A stretch of DNA of 64,000 bases from Ignelater luminosus. Its lineage: Eukaryota > Arthropoda > Insecta > Coleoptera > Elateridae. Numbering within the stretch: position 1 is the first letter of the stretch; each line of letters opens with the position of its first letter. A program made the translations under genes and the position numbers. Shown in pieces: positions 11,899 through 23,864 of this stretch. The stretch is taken from assembly GCA_011009095.1 (NCBI GenBank), contig VTPC01008257.1:42782-106781 (forward strand), read 5' to 3'. The notes beneath the pieces were generated by a model. It had not been told where the DNA came from and did not search any database. It worked only from the letters and a program-made list of their open reading frames with translations.

Positions 11899-13041
11899 TA
11901 CAGGATGTATCTTAAACTAATTACTCAAACTTAGTATTTGAATTATCATTTTTGATCTCTTTAGTTTTAAATATGCGTTTAAAACTCCTACAAAATGCAT
12001 AATTAAGAACTGTGTGGCACAGGTGTGAGAACGTGTTTGATTGATACAGGAGGCACTGTTGCTTTAAGATACTAAAACACTTGAATTAGAAAGTAGAAAT
12101 ATGTTAACGTCGCAAGCATTCTAGAAAGGAATAAAAATGAACTCATGTAACCAAAAAAAAGAAATCCAGGATCATACGAAGAGAACAAATTTAATAAAAA
12201 ATTATGCACTAAATCAAACTAAAAGTAACAAGTTCAAAACTTGAATCAGAGAGTAGAAAAAATGTCAAAAACAGTTACCATAACAAGAGTTTTCATAAAA
12301 AGTAATGTTGACCAAGAAAAAGTCTATGGAAGTATAATGACAAGATCAAAACTAGAATCCGAAAGAAGCCTTGCACTCTCTAACGTTCATTCAGTCTTTC
12401 TTAAATAATTTCTGGCATACCAATACAGTTTTATTAGCTTGGCTTCATTAGAAAAGTGCAATGCCATATTGATCGTCTTCAAGCACAACATTCCAAAAAT
12501 CATTTTTCTACTTTTCTTTGTTTTGCATACCTTTGACAGCAGAAAGTCACTGACTTATCCTAATTATTCAGCCTTCCTTCGATTCACTTTTAGATTTCTC
12601 TCATTCCCTTCTAATTATCTGGCTTTTTAATTTTTTCCAAACTCCTTTCAATTTTGTCTGGTTTCCTGTGGCTCCTTAAAGTGTCCTAAATGATTCTTCA
12701 TTCTGTCTTCTCCTTTAGATGATAATGACAAGCTCATTTACTTTTACAAGGAAAAGAGATTTTTTTAAAACTATCAGTAAAAGATAGAGAAACTATAGAT
12801 TGAAAACATAGCATGAAAGTCATAGGAAGAATCTTGGAAAAGGGTCAGATGTAATCCGGAGCCATTTGTCGACTTATATATTATACAGTTACTAAGTTAC
12901 AGCATTCCTAACTTGAAATTGATTCAAGCAACTTAAAAATTCTTCTGTCTAACAAAAATGTAAAATCCCATAGAACTAAAGACTATTTGACTACGTTATA
13001 CATAAAATATATTTATGTTATTTAATAAGAAACATCCTGTA
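11899..13041. mobile_element. TA-flanked MITE (Tc1/mariner type) in the 3' flank
   Basis: Left end TACAGGATGTATCTTA (11899-11914) is matched by the reverse complement TACAGGATGTTTCTTA (13041-13026), with one mismatch. Each side is bordered by TA (11897-11898 and 13042-13043). No transposase is visible, so it is non-autonomous. It begins 25 bp after the stop codon of the preceding exon, and it contains the first AATAAA signals downstream of that stop (about 12130 and about 12193). Confidence 0.65.
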
Positions 13042-13043
13042 TA

Positions 13044-15028
13044 TTATGAGTTCCTAGATCTCGAACCTCTAGTAAAAACCTCTAACAGAGATTTTGAAAA
13101 ATTTAATAGAAAACACTAAAAAAGATTTATTATTATAAGAATTATATCAAATAACAATTAAAGAAAAAAAATGTAAAGTTCATTATTGTTTATTGTAGTG
13201 TACAAAGAATTGTTTTTATAGTGAGAAATAAATTAATATTTACATAATATACAAACTATCGATTGGTTTTTAAAAAGTAAATAACGTTTAACATGCAGAC
13301 ATACATTCTTACTATCACTTGACTATAATTTGTTTAAATTAGTGATATATTGTAATATTAATATTATTACCAATCAGCATAATTATACTTAAATTATATT
13401 ATTACTAACTAACCCAATGTGTGCTATATTTGCCATAGAAAGCATGCACGTGCGTGTGTGTCTTATATAATTATTAATTTTAATTATTCGTAAAATGATA
13501 AAATGTACAAAAAAGCAAATTATTATAATAAAAATGTTTATTATCAGTTGATATATAAGTAGTAGTTTTATTTAAGACCGCACAGTGTCTGAGCGTTGTC
13601 ATTGAGGTTAACATGTCTTGGTTAAAAATAATCTTTGATGGCAAACATTTTATCATAACGAATAAACAAGAAGCCACTTTGTTGTGATTAAAATGATTTT
13701 ATTGTTTTTATTTTTTTATTAATATTATGTTTTTTAAAAATAATAATCTAATATATTTTTGTTGCTTATGTAATTTTTTATTTGTATCCAATGTTAGTTC
13801 TTGTTTGTAAAATTGTTATCTTCGAGATAAAAAAGTACTAAGATCGTAAGTATTTGCACAAAATAAAAATATTTTTTGTATATCAAGCATTTATTTGTAT
13901 AAAATATCTTTTTATTATTTCTAATATACCATGCCCGAAGTTCTTGTATGAAAACAAAATACAGTCCCTTTTCACCTGTAGAACTTCCTCTATCACACTT
14001 TGGCAATTTAATATTCGGTAATTACAAAGCTGAATCATAAATGGGCCAAGTTGAAAAAAATTATTATTTGTTCTAACAATAAATTAAGATGCTTTATGTC
14101 ACTGTAATATACTGTGATAAATAATTACATCTTATCGAGTACTACTTAAGTAGAATATGTAGCCAAGTTGACACCTTATATACCAACCACATTTTATGTT
14201 CCTATTCTTACATCTAACCATAAAATTTATTGACACACAATTGTCCTTCTTAGAAGCAGTAAAAATCACAAAACAGTTATAGAAAATACTCTCTTAATCT
14301 ACATCTCAAAAGATTCAGATTTAGACTGTTAGTTACGAATCATTTAGATAATAAGAACATTTTACAGGTAAGTCTAGATAACGATCTGTTCACAGTTGTT
14401 TTGTTGCAAAATCCAACGGAATACATGTTGTTGTACTTGACTTGTTTGAGTGTGCTGCTACCATGCTGCGATTTGAATTTGTATTGAATGTCGCAACTGT
14501 ATTATATCTTCTAATCCTTATCTAGCATCTATATAATAAGACTATGTAGTTGGAAACTACATAGAAGTTTTTTTGTAGAACACAACACTTAAGTCAATTA
14601 TTATCAAGGTTCTCTTTAGAAGCCTTAACAATTTAGATTCATCAACAATCTAAGTTTTGCAAAGTTTATTATTTAAATAAACGATTTTATTGATTTTCTG
14701 AGAAATTGGATAAATGTTGAATCTTACGTTTCAAACAATTTTATGTATCTTAAAACTAGATGACGCAACTCCTTTGTTAGGACTACCTAATGGCTGAGAG
14801 TATGTAAAATTAAGTAAGAATCTGAACCTTTCCTAGAGTTTTGCAACAGCCATATGAACATCCAGTGGGAGCGACAGAATGAGTCGCGCACATCGTCTGC
14901 GTCCTTTGGAGCTACATTAAGTAAAGTCTTTGGTGTCTTTCTTGACTAATCTTCTGGATTGATATATATCCAGATTTGACTTTGAGCCTGAGAATAAAAT
15001 TCTTTTTATGTGTAAACCATAGTACAAG
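13044..15028. other. Very AT-rich non-coding DNA
   Basis: Nothing coding is supported. A perfect 10-bp hairpin, CTATGTAGTT-GGA-AACTACATAG (14542-14564), is followed by a short T run, but it has no context suggesting a function. Confidence 0.4.
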
Positions 15029-15036
15029 GTCTAAAC

Positions 15037-15111
15037 CAGCGATGGACAAACAGAGTTCCAATTAGGCCTACTTGAATGTGTGTTTATGGCTGCGCTGGTT
15101 GTCCATCTCTC
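15037..15111. mobile_element. 75-bp hAT micro-MITE
   Basis: An 8-bp duplication GTCTAAAC (15029-15036 and 15112-15119) brackets 75 bp. The ends are CAGCGATGGACAAAC and, in reverse complement, GAGAGATGGACAACC. Such YAGNGATGGRCAAC ends with 8-bp duplications are typical of hAT elements. It is far too short to encode anything. A related end (CTAGGGATGGGCAACCAGCG in reverse complement) occurs at about 55130-55149. Confidence 0.75.
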
Positions 15112-15119
15112 GTCTAAAC

Positions 15120-16290
15120 CATTAAACAGCTACCCCCATCCGCATTGCAAATAAAGACATTTTTTGTTTCGTGACTTAACGATCAAAAAATATCGTAACA
15201 GGCTTCTTTTATTACAACTACTTGTATATCAAGGTAGGGTTCATAAGTCAGGTTCTTCAACATCTAAGATTTCCACCCTGAATTAGTCATAATATAGCTG
15301 ACAGTAAATCCAAATTTGATCATTTGGATTACAGTAACATACATATTTAATTAAATCTGATTGCCTTTTCAAATTTGTACCTGGAAACCCTACCTTAATT
15401 GGATGTAGGCAAAATTACCCAGCTGACAATTATTGTTAACAGATAAAACAACTGCACTGCTATTTATCTAGTGGAAAACAGGTTTTATAGGCTCGTGAAA
15501 ACATAGTATAACAACTTACATTGTTATGATTATTTTTGGACAGAATGGAAAGCATTATCTAGAAAAGCTTTTCCAGGACAATATGGCGTAATTACTATTT
15601 TGACAAGATATAATTTCGTGCCTAATTAATGAAATGGCCAATAATGCTACACAATTAGGAACGGTCAAACGATAATACAATATGTTGACAATAAATGTGA
15701 AGCTGTCCTCTTAAAGAAAAGATGCTGATAAATTGAAAGTGATGCGTAATAGTACACTGCTAGTGCTTAGTGTTACAACAGTCAACCTGAAAGTGTATGT
15801 TGGCAGGAGGCAAACAGGTAAACATATTGATTGTAGAAGATAAACAATTCAAAAAACACCTCTGTTGTTTGTGATATCGTGACAACGTGGCAAGGCAATG
15901 AACTACGGATATTCGATTCCAAGTTAGCATCTTTCGAAGAATTGCATTATGAGCCAGAACATTGACAGTAATTTCGCTAAAGTATATTGAGTGTGCTGCA
16001 GTACAATCCAGCGGCTCTTACAAAGACAAAGTCCATGTTGAATATCGGCCAAAAATCATGTGTATCACAATTTTGGTAGATGGAGTGGTGCCTACGATGA
16101 ACTTGTCACATAATAATATCCCATATGGCACGTGCGAAGTTGTGGCGCTAGGAAATCATTTTAAAAAACTTGATTTGGACCAAGTTGCCTTTTAAGTCAA
16201 TCTCGATTTGGATATTAATGTCCACAAGAAGTTGTGAGTATCACAATTGCTTTGCAGAAAATATCTAATGATGTTTGAAACAGTATGTGG
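15120..16290. other. Non-coding DNA with one unexplained open stretch
   Basis: A 77-codon open frame (15962-16195, plus) has fairly natural amino-acid composition. It lies just upstream of the gypsy-like RT scrap, so it may be decayed coding DNA of the same retroelement. I could not assign it to a domain. Confidence 0.3.
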
Positions 16291-16299
16291 TATGGTATT

Positions 16300-16510
16300 C
16301 AAGAACTTATATACTAAGATATCAAGCTGATCGTATACAAATCCAATTTTATTAGTAAAAAAGAAAACAGGTGAACAGCACACGCGTGTTAATGTGAAAG
16401 CTCTGGATGCCAAAACAATAGATTGTCTCCTTTACCAACGGTCGATGATTATTTGAATAGATATCCTGTATCTATCCCTTCTTGCAAGGCTTTCGATAGT
16501 TCTCCACCAC
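16300..16510 (+). pseudogene. Ty3/gypsy-like reverse transcriptase scrap
   Basis: A plus-strand reading gives NPILLVKKKTGEQHTRVNVKALDAKTI at about 16342-16422. It corresponds to the gypsy RT segment S-P-(I/V)-(V/L)-LVKKK-G-x-x-R-x-C-V-D-Y-R-x-LN-x-x-T. A second frame continues with a PLPTVDDYLN-like piece that would follow it. The cysteine/aspartate positions are substituted and the frame is broken. No LTRs were identified. Confidence 0.45.
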
Positions 16511-16565
16511 TGGAAGCTGGAATTGTCCGGGTTAAAGGGACTGAGAAGTTGCCAACCCTATTTGT

Positions 16566-16585
16566 ATAAATAAATAAATAAATAA
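16566..16585. repeat. (TAAA)n microsatellite
   Basis: Short tandem ATAAATAAATAAATAA run. Confidence 0.8.
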
Positions 16586-16599
16586 TTTGCAAAGCATTT

Positions 16600-19500
16600 T
16601 TTTGAACGTAAATAGTTTGCTTGGGTAGTGACATACTTTGAGAGCAATTTTTTGATATCTCTTGATGCATATGCCACAATGTACAAGGAATGAGTTGTTT
16701 CCAACCCATTCTTCTTCTTCTTCTAGACTTTTTTTTGCTGAATCTCTAAAACGAAAGGATCTTAACAAAACTTTTTTTATTTAGAGTACACTCAATAAAC
16801 TCATAATCGGCAAAACCGTAAAGGTCAGGAAAAATCTAACCTTGGGTTTACTCTTGTTCAAGAAGTATTCTTGTTTCCCCTATGATTTGGACTTCTATTC
16901 ATATGACTGACAATGTGTAACAAACAAGTTTCTACCATCCTCCGTCAAAACCTAGCAACTCCTACTTAAAACAGCAATTCTTGGATTTCGTATGCTATTA
17001 TTTTCAAAATTGTCTTATTAAGAACATCAAGAATACACTTCTTAGGCACACAAGTGATATTCCATGTAGGCAAACTTTAACATAGTATTCGGAAATGCGA
17101 TAAAAGATTAAAATTTTACTTTTAGACGGCAGATTTTTATTTACAGTCACCCTTCTGGAATAAACTTGCAGAAACCATGAATATCAAAAGAAGATCGCCT
17201 TGTTTAGGAAGAATTTTGGTTCCTGTGATGATTTGGATTTTCGTTCACGACTAACGTTTAGTCAAGTTTTATTTTTCCAGTGATTATGTTTCCGAAATAT
17301 CAACATATTGATCAGTTGTCTTTCTTTGTGTTCAGCAGTTAGCACCAAATCTTTCTAAAGAATACTATGGATGCTTCTAACCGATATTCCCTGGTATCCC
17401 CTGAATACCTTTTCGTCACATAATGTTGCACACAAGCTGGATGTTTATTTTCGTCAGTTTTCTTTATTGCTGTCTTACTATACGCTTCTGTAAACATGCA
17501 TGTCTCTGAAGTATAGCAAAATATAAAATTCTGGATTCGCACGTTCCTTTGTAACTCATACTTCCAAACGTAGAAACAAACAGCTTAATGACAACAATGC
17601 TTAAAATGACAGAACTCGCTCTGAAGTCACGTGATGAATACTGTCAAATCCTGAACCCAGAACATATTTGAGTTTTCATGTCTATACCGTTGTTCAATTC
17701 CTTAATACAAAGTGTTTCTGAAATAAACGAAAATATTTATACAGCAGGTTTTTGAGTCAAAAATAAGCCCACTCATTGTATCTCAAAATGCACAACTTTC
17801 TAGATGCGGAGTATCAAAGTTAAACACCCCTTTAGATACTCACTAGGTATTGTTGGGAATACCTAATTTACTTTCTGGGGGAAGACTGATATTTCATAGG
17901 AATCATTAACTCTTCAGTAAATTCCATCTAAATGTTGCACTTAGTTTTCAAGATCTTGAAAGAATCAGTTACTAGAAATTAAATGCTGAAATTCTCAGAT
18001 TTTACAAAAGTATGTACTTATAAACAGCGAATCCTAAGACAAGAACATGACAGGAACCTTTTTTTTTGCTAAACTGTAGAATGTAAACTCCACAACTAAC
18101 AGAATTATTGTTTTGCAAACATCTCGATATTACATATTTAACAAGACTTTAATATGGACAAAATAATTGATGATATTCATTGTTTTTTTTTCCTTTTGAA
18201 CAAGCTACTAACTTGAGATTGCAAACGCATCTCTCAACAACACTTGGGTGTATCCACTCGCTGGTCGCAGATATCTCCGTGCTACTTCTGACTGACGCAT
18301 TTCTATAAATAGATTTCGACCAAGTGCACTGAGCGGAAAATTCTTAACGGATAAATTCTTTAAGGAATTCTAAACTGTAATGACATGCTATAACATTACT
18401 AAATACAAAACACTAAAATAGCTATGCCTTTAAATGTTTAATATTTAAATTACAAAGATAAAGAAAACACAGAAATTCGACAATAATTCGGAACGAACTA
18501 AGTATTTTATCTGCTATGTTCTGATCGGGAATCAAAAATGACATAAAATGTCATTAAGTATAGGTACTACTGTCAAAGAATACGTTGTTGCTTCTTAGTA
18601 CGGAAAAGAAAAATATCAGTAATTCACATTCTGATTAGTTTTCCTTTGTTAAAGTGAAATAACAAATGAAAAGGTTTTGTACTCGTTCTGCTTTTTCGTT
18701 TTGTCGTTTAAATTGAACAAGCAAAGCGAACCATACCTGTTCTTTCCAAAGCAATAAATCGTAACCATTTTGAAAAAACGTCGCGGTAAATGTAAAGCAA
18801 TTTATTAGACCCACCGGAACGTCGATTAAACATTACATCCTTTAACATAAGACAGAACAGAAAAACTTTTTATTTTTATATTTTTGAGAGTGTAGTTCAT
18901 ATTAACATTTAACATATAAAAGGATGGGCAAATTGATTTCTGTTATTTTTTCTCGTTTTTTAACTAATCTGATATTCATTTTAACATTTAGACTACAAAA
19001 GATTATCTGTTTCTAAACTTCATTGAAATTAGAAAAATTAGAAACAATCGTAAAACTAATGTGTATGTTCTCACCATCCTTAATTGCTTTTATGCATTTA
19101 AATCAATTAGACATGTTTTATTTAAGTATCCCGTTTGTTATGTTAACGGCCCTTTTAATGTCAACGTACGAACAGAGAGAAAGCATTATAAGCAACGGCA
19201 TTATGTCAAGATAACTTTTAATTGCGTAAGTTCTACTTAACAATACAACATCTAAGTAGGTACCTGTGAATTATTTTTTTAAACGGGAGAAAGAACATGT
19301 TGAAATAGTCTAAGGATATACTATAAACACAACTTGAAAAATTCTAAATTTAAGAGCATAAGAACTTTGAACTTCGGACTAACAACAGTTACAACAGAGA
19401 CAAACCTTCAATTTAATGATAGTGTCCATAACAGTCTTGGCAAATAGTCAAAAAATTGGTACAGAAAGACTTTCTTTAAGATTGTAGGTACCTGTTTGCA

Positions 19501-21250
19501 ATTTGTTACTTCAAAAGTTTAGTTGATGTTTTTGTTTCATTCAGAACGGACGAATTCATCAGTAAAGCTGTGTTGAGTACAAGAAGTTTTTGTTATTCTA
19601 ATATTAATTAAATTATATACAGTGTGAGTGCAGTGAAATATATAAAAACTACGTCAGTGATAAACAAGTGAAAGAAAACAAAGTGATTTCAATTGCCGGT
19701 TTTTACAGCTTAAGACAAATATTAATTTATACTAACCTCAAACCACCGAAGTGTTTTTATAAATACTGTAGAAGTAACAAAGGATGAAGTTTTAGTTTCT
19801 CTACCATTCTACCCAATATTGGTGTTCTAAAGGGTGATGATTAATGTCTTGTATAGGGCCTATTTGTCCATAACCTTTACTTTCTAAGTGATCTGTTTGC
19901 AAAATAGGTAGAAAAGTCTTGTACTTGAAGAGTTAAATACATACAACAACTACGCATAAAACCCTTCAAATAGCCTATCGAATTTATTTCTGTTGTGTCA
20001 CATAATTAAACAGAAATTGAACACAAAACTGTGATAAGTCGAAATTAATTGAAATTAAGCGTGAAAATGAAAAATACTAATTAAAACTGAAGTGATAAAA
20101 AGAACTTTTCATCAAAATTAAAATTAAAATTGTGTTTAACCTTGGGTATAGTACAAGAGGAATAATTTTTAATCCTTTGTTCCTAAGACTTGCCTTAAAA
20201 TAATTCAGCTTGAGGTTAGATTTATCAAGCGATTTTTTAATTGCTTTTAAAAAGAAAACTATTAAAATTGAAAAGAAGACTACTATTCATCTATCAGAAT
20301 AAAACAATTTTGTATAAGGAGCAATTATCATTTTTGGAGGTATTCAATTCTTCAAGCCCAATAATTTTAGTCGTATTTTGTTTATTTCCAACAACGTATC
20401 AAATCGAGAACTAAAGTTACTGGAGGAATAGACCCTATAAAAGGCATTTACTCTTTTCATAATTTTGTTCAACATCAGGTAATGAGTATCTACTGTAACG
20501 GCCAATGGTCTAAAATTCGTGTACCAAGAAGTGTTAGAATAGTAACAAAGTGTTTAGATTCACGTTTGCTATTTTAATAAAGTGAGCTATTGAATGCTTT
20601 CTGATTTCGTTTTTTAACAATAAATTGTGCTGGACCAAGCCGGAGCATAAAACTTACCTCCAATAGTAATCAGATTTTGACCGACACTTATTCAATTAAT
20701 AATGTTACTCTTTGAAGTAATTTCTAAATATAAGAGCGAACAAGAGCAAAAATTCAATAAAAATCATGAGAATCGGACAGAAGCGGTTTTAAAGATTATT
20801 TTCCTTTCTACGCCAAAACCTTTAGCTAGTTTACTTTAGCCGTAATGATAATATAATTTTTTGACTTCCAGAATTAATTAATCTTCAAAGTTTAAGTTTG
20901 ATGTAGGTTCATTCTTTTCTTTATCTTCTTCTGTCACTCAAATCTGAATTATTATTTGAGTTAATCTTCTGGCATTCTAGAAACTTTAGTTAATGGTATT
21001 CACAATTCTGTCTGCTCTTTTGGGGTTTTATAATTTCCAGTCACTACTAGATAGTTTTTTTTTTGGAGGATCCTTTTTATTCTGGAAATATTCATCTCTG
21101 TGTTACTATTCTAGAGATATTGGTTGTTCGGTCTTGTGTTGAAAGTGCAACACGATTTACATAGACGTGGGTCAAAAAAGAATATGAACAACAATCAAAG
21201 GTAAAAATAAAGTAAACATGTAAGTGTGAGCCTTGGAAAAATATTTCACA
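16600..21250. other. Non-coding desert
   Basis: AT-rich sequence. Open frames here are short and lack coding character. No mobile-element ends with duplications could be paired. Confidence 0.4.
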
Positions 21251-21254
21251 AAAC

Positions 21255-22265
21255 AATGTAAGTGCAAGAAATTATTGAAAAGCTTAAAAACGAAAAGGTT
21301 CCGGTAATAGACAACTTTCGAAAAAAATTGACTGAAATACATGGAGACAGAATCTTAACCAAACTATTCCAACAAAATGGAGAACAAGATGGCAATTTCC
21401 ATTTTTAAGAAATGTTGCAAAAAAAAGCCCAGACAACTACAGAGGGATAAACCTGTTAAGCAGTGCTTTCAAAACACTGACCAAAACAGAGACAATCAAA
21501 CGATTAGGAATTAACGAAGAACAATGAGGGTTTCGTCAAAATCAATGTGCAAACCAAACATGTCTTTTAACCATTGCAACAATATGGAATCAGCAACAAA
21601 TAACCAAAGATCATCAACATAAACTCAATGCTAGCACTACATTCCGTATCAAAAACAAAACCAATGAGGACTTAACAGAGCAGCACCAATACAATCATCA
21701 AATAATAGCAGACGTAATAAAGATCAATGCAGACTTATCAAATGGGGAATGAACGACTTACATTGCGTTTCACAGATGATACCGTATTAGTGGTAAAGAA
21801 TGAAGACTGTCTGATGATACTGGAAAAATTATTATACTGAATAATATCAACCGAGGAAAGCAAAATATGGTAATCTCGGAAAATCCAACCCAATGTAAAT
21901 TAAGTATTTGACGGAAAAACAATTGAACGGACAATATCTTTCAACTATATACGCTGGCAGAAACCTCATCCAAGAGGTACGCAATCAAGCAAAGAGCCTA
22001 AGGGCTCATAAAAGTTTCATGCTCTATATACTGACCCATTCAGCAGAAGCCAAAACATTCAAGACAAAAGAACTAAGAATGTTACGAACCACAAAAATGG
22101 AAGTTCTAAGAACTCTAAAAATAGTAAGTTTAGGAAATGGATTAAAATTAGAACACAAAACTGAAGAAACCATGTACATAGGTAGCATGAGAGAGAATAG
22201 ATGGACAAACAGGGCCAAATGCCAAAAAGACTCCTTGGGAAATTATCTAAAAGAATTGAGCGTCA
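21255..22265 (+). pseudogene. Decayed RTE-like LINE reverse transcriptase, copy A
   Basis: Plus-strand readings in shifting frames give the ordered landmarks of a non-LTR reverse transcriptase. They are EIIEKLKNEK..D (fingers, about 21262), NYRGINLLS (about 21435), EEQ-stop-GFRQNQ (about 21518), LRFTDDTVLVVKNE (about 21760, the xxDD catalytic box), then the thumb/C-terminal TKELRMLRTTKMEVLR (about 22062) and a RENRWTNRAK-like piece. Stops and frameshifts are numerous. The endonuclease domain is missing, so the copy is 5'-truncated, as LINE insertions usually are. Confidence 0.7.
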
Positions 22266-22860
22266 CAAGAAGCTTTTTTTCTTTTGTTGTTTGATTTCTT
22301 TTGAATTCCTTCTCGCTTGTCTTATTGTGTGTAGTAACATTTACTTTGAAATCATTTATTAAATTAGATCAATCCCACTTTTCTACAAATTTAAGAGAGC
22401 TTTTTACAACCTTTTTTGATGGTGGCTTTCTTTGGTTATATTGTATTAAGCTGTTGCAGATGGAAAAAGTGACACTAATTACAAGGCTTATTCAAAAAGT
22501 TTTATATCAATATACTATTACGGTCTATAAGATTTTCGTAGATCACCACAAGTCTGAGCTTTACATATAAAATGATAATTTGCTTTTGGATCAATCTTTT
22601 GCTAAAATAAATGTTCACAACGGCTATACCCAAATATACCAAAATCAATCTTAGAGAGTTTTCCACCTTCTGCTGACTGAATAGTACAGGCAGACCCATT
22701 TTCCACTGCATCTGAATTATCTCAAGCTGTGATGAAACTATCCATTTGGTGCTTACAGTAGATCCGCAATTCTTTCCTGTGGTTATACTAACAGCGCAGT
22801 TTAACCAAACTCATTATTCTTAGATATTTGATACTGGGTATGGTTTGACCACGGGCAGTA
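22266..22860. other. Spacer between two LINE fragments
   Basis: AT-rich, with an 89-codon open frame at 22301-22570 that is hydrophobic/Phe-rich and looks like chance. Nothing else is supported. Confidence 0.4.
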
Positions 22861-22865
22861 CTCTC

Positions 22866-23860
22866 GGCAATGAACAGTGCTCGAGTAGACACCCGATACT
22901 CCACTATTATAAAAAACATTTACGACAATGCCACATGCCATGTTAAAATCAAAGAAAACTTCAAAACGGACAAAATCCAAATGGAGAGAGGTGTTCGTCA
23001 AGGCGACACTATTTCCCCCAAATTATTCACGTTAGCACTAAAAGACTGTTCAAACGTTTATCTTGGGAAAATATGGGCATAAATGTGGATGGCTCGCACC
23101 TTAACCATCTAAGATATACTGACGACATCGTCCTAATTAGCAGCGACATAGAGGAAATTAAAACGATGTTGAAACAACTTAATGAAACATCAAAACAAGT
23201 AGGCTTAAGGATGAATTTCAGCAAAACACAAATAATGACTAATAGTCCATTCAAAATCGAAATAGAAGGAAATACGCTAGAAACAGTCAGCGAATACAAA
23301 TACCTGGAATGCAGCATCAAAATTGGGATGGAAAATCAAACGACTGAAATAAAACGCAGAATAGGGCTGACATGCCTTTGGAAAATTAGGATACATATAG
23401 AAAAACTCAGATATACCTATGAGTTTCAAAAGAAAAGTGTATGACTCTTGCATCCTGCCTATCGCTAGCTATGGAATTGAAACCATGGCTCTGACAAAGA
23501 AGAGTACAGAAAAATTAAAAATTACTCCAAAGAGCTATGGAACCAAAATACCAAACACCCAGGTACGAAGAAGAACAAAGATAACTGACATTGTTGGGCG
23601 TATGGCAAGACTGAAGTGGCAATGGGTGGGACATGTAGCGAGACAGGAAACAGATCGCTGGACACCGAAACTGACACAATGGAGACCACGGATATCAAGA
23701 AGAAGTGTAGGGAGGCCCCAAAAGAAATGGTTGGACGATATAATCAAATCTGCGGGGAGAAGATAGATGTGACAAGCCCGTAATAGAGAAACATGGAAGA
23801 ATTTAGAAGAGGCTTATGTCCAGCAAGGCTGACGTAGAAGATGGCTTGAGCAGCAAAGTC
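22866..23860 (+). pseudogene. RTE-like LINE reverse transcriptase, copy B
   Basis: Three overlapping plus frames together follow one non-LTR RT. They show IIKNIYDNATCHVK, then RGVRQGDTISPKLF (about 22990, the RQGD motif), a frameshift near 23043, GINVDG...LRYTDDIVLIS (about 23105-23140, catalytic YxDD) and a further frameshift near 23415. After that come VYDSCILPIASYGIETMALT, then RMARLKWQWVGHVARQ and RRSVGRPQKKWLDDI (to about 23750), and NRETWKNLEEAYVQQG. This C-terminal W-x-GHVAR...GRP-x-x-RW-x-DD signature is common in insect RTE-type LINEs. The 5' end (endonuclease, first RT blocks) is absent. It is better preserved than copy A and not identical to it. Confidence 0.85.
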
Positions 23861-23864
23861 TAAA

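Noticed and set aside
14542..14564. Perfect hairpin followed by T residues, like a terminator or small RNA
   Set aside because: The stem is only 10 bp with a 3-base loop in very AT-rich eukaryotic DNA; too short for a microRNA precursor and with no transcription unit ending here.
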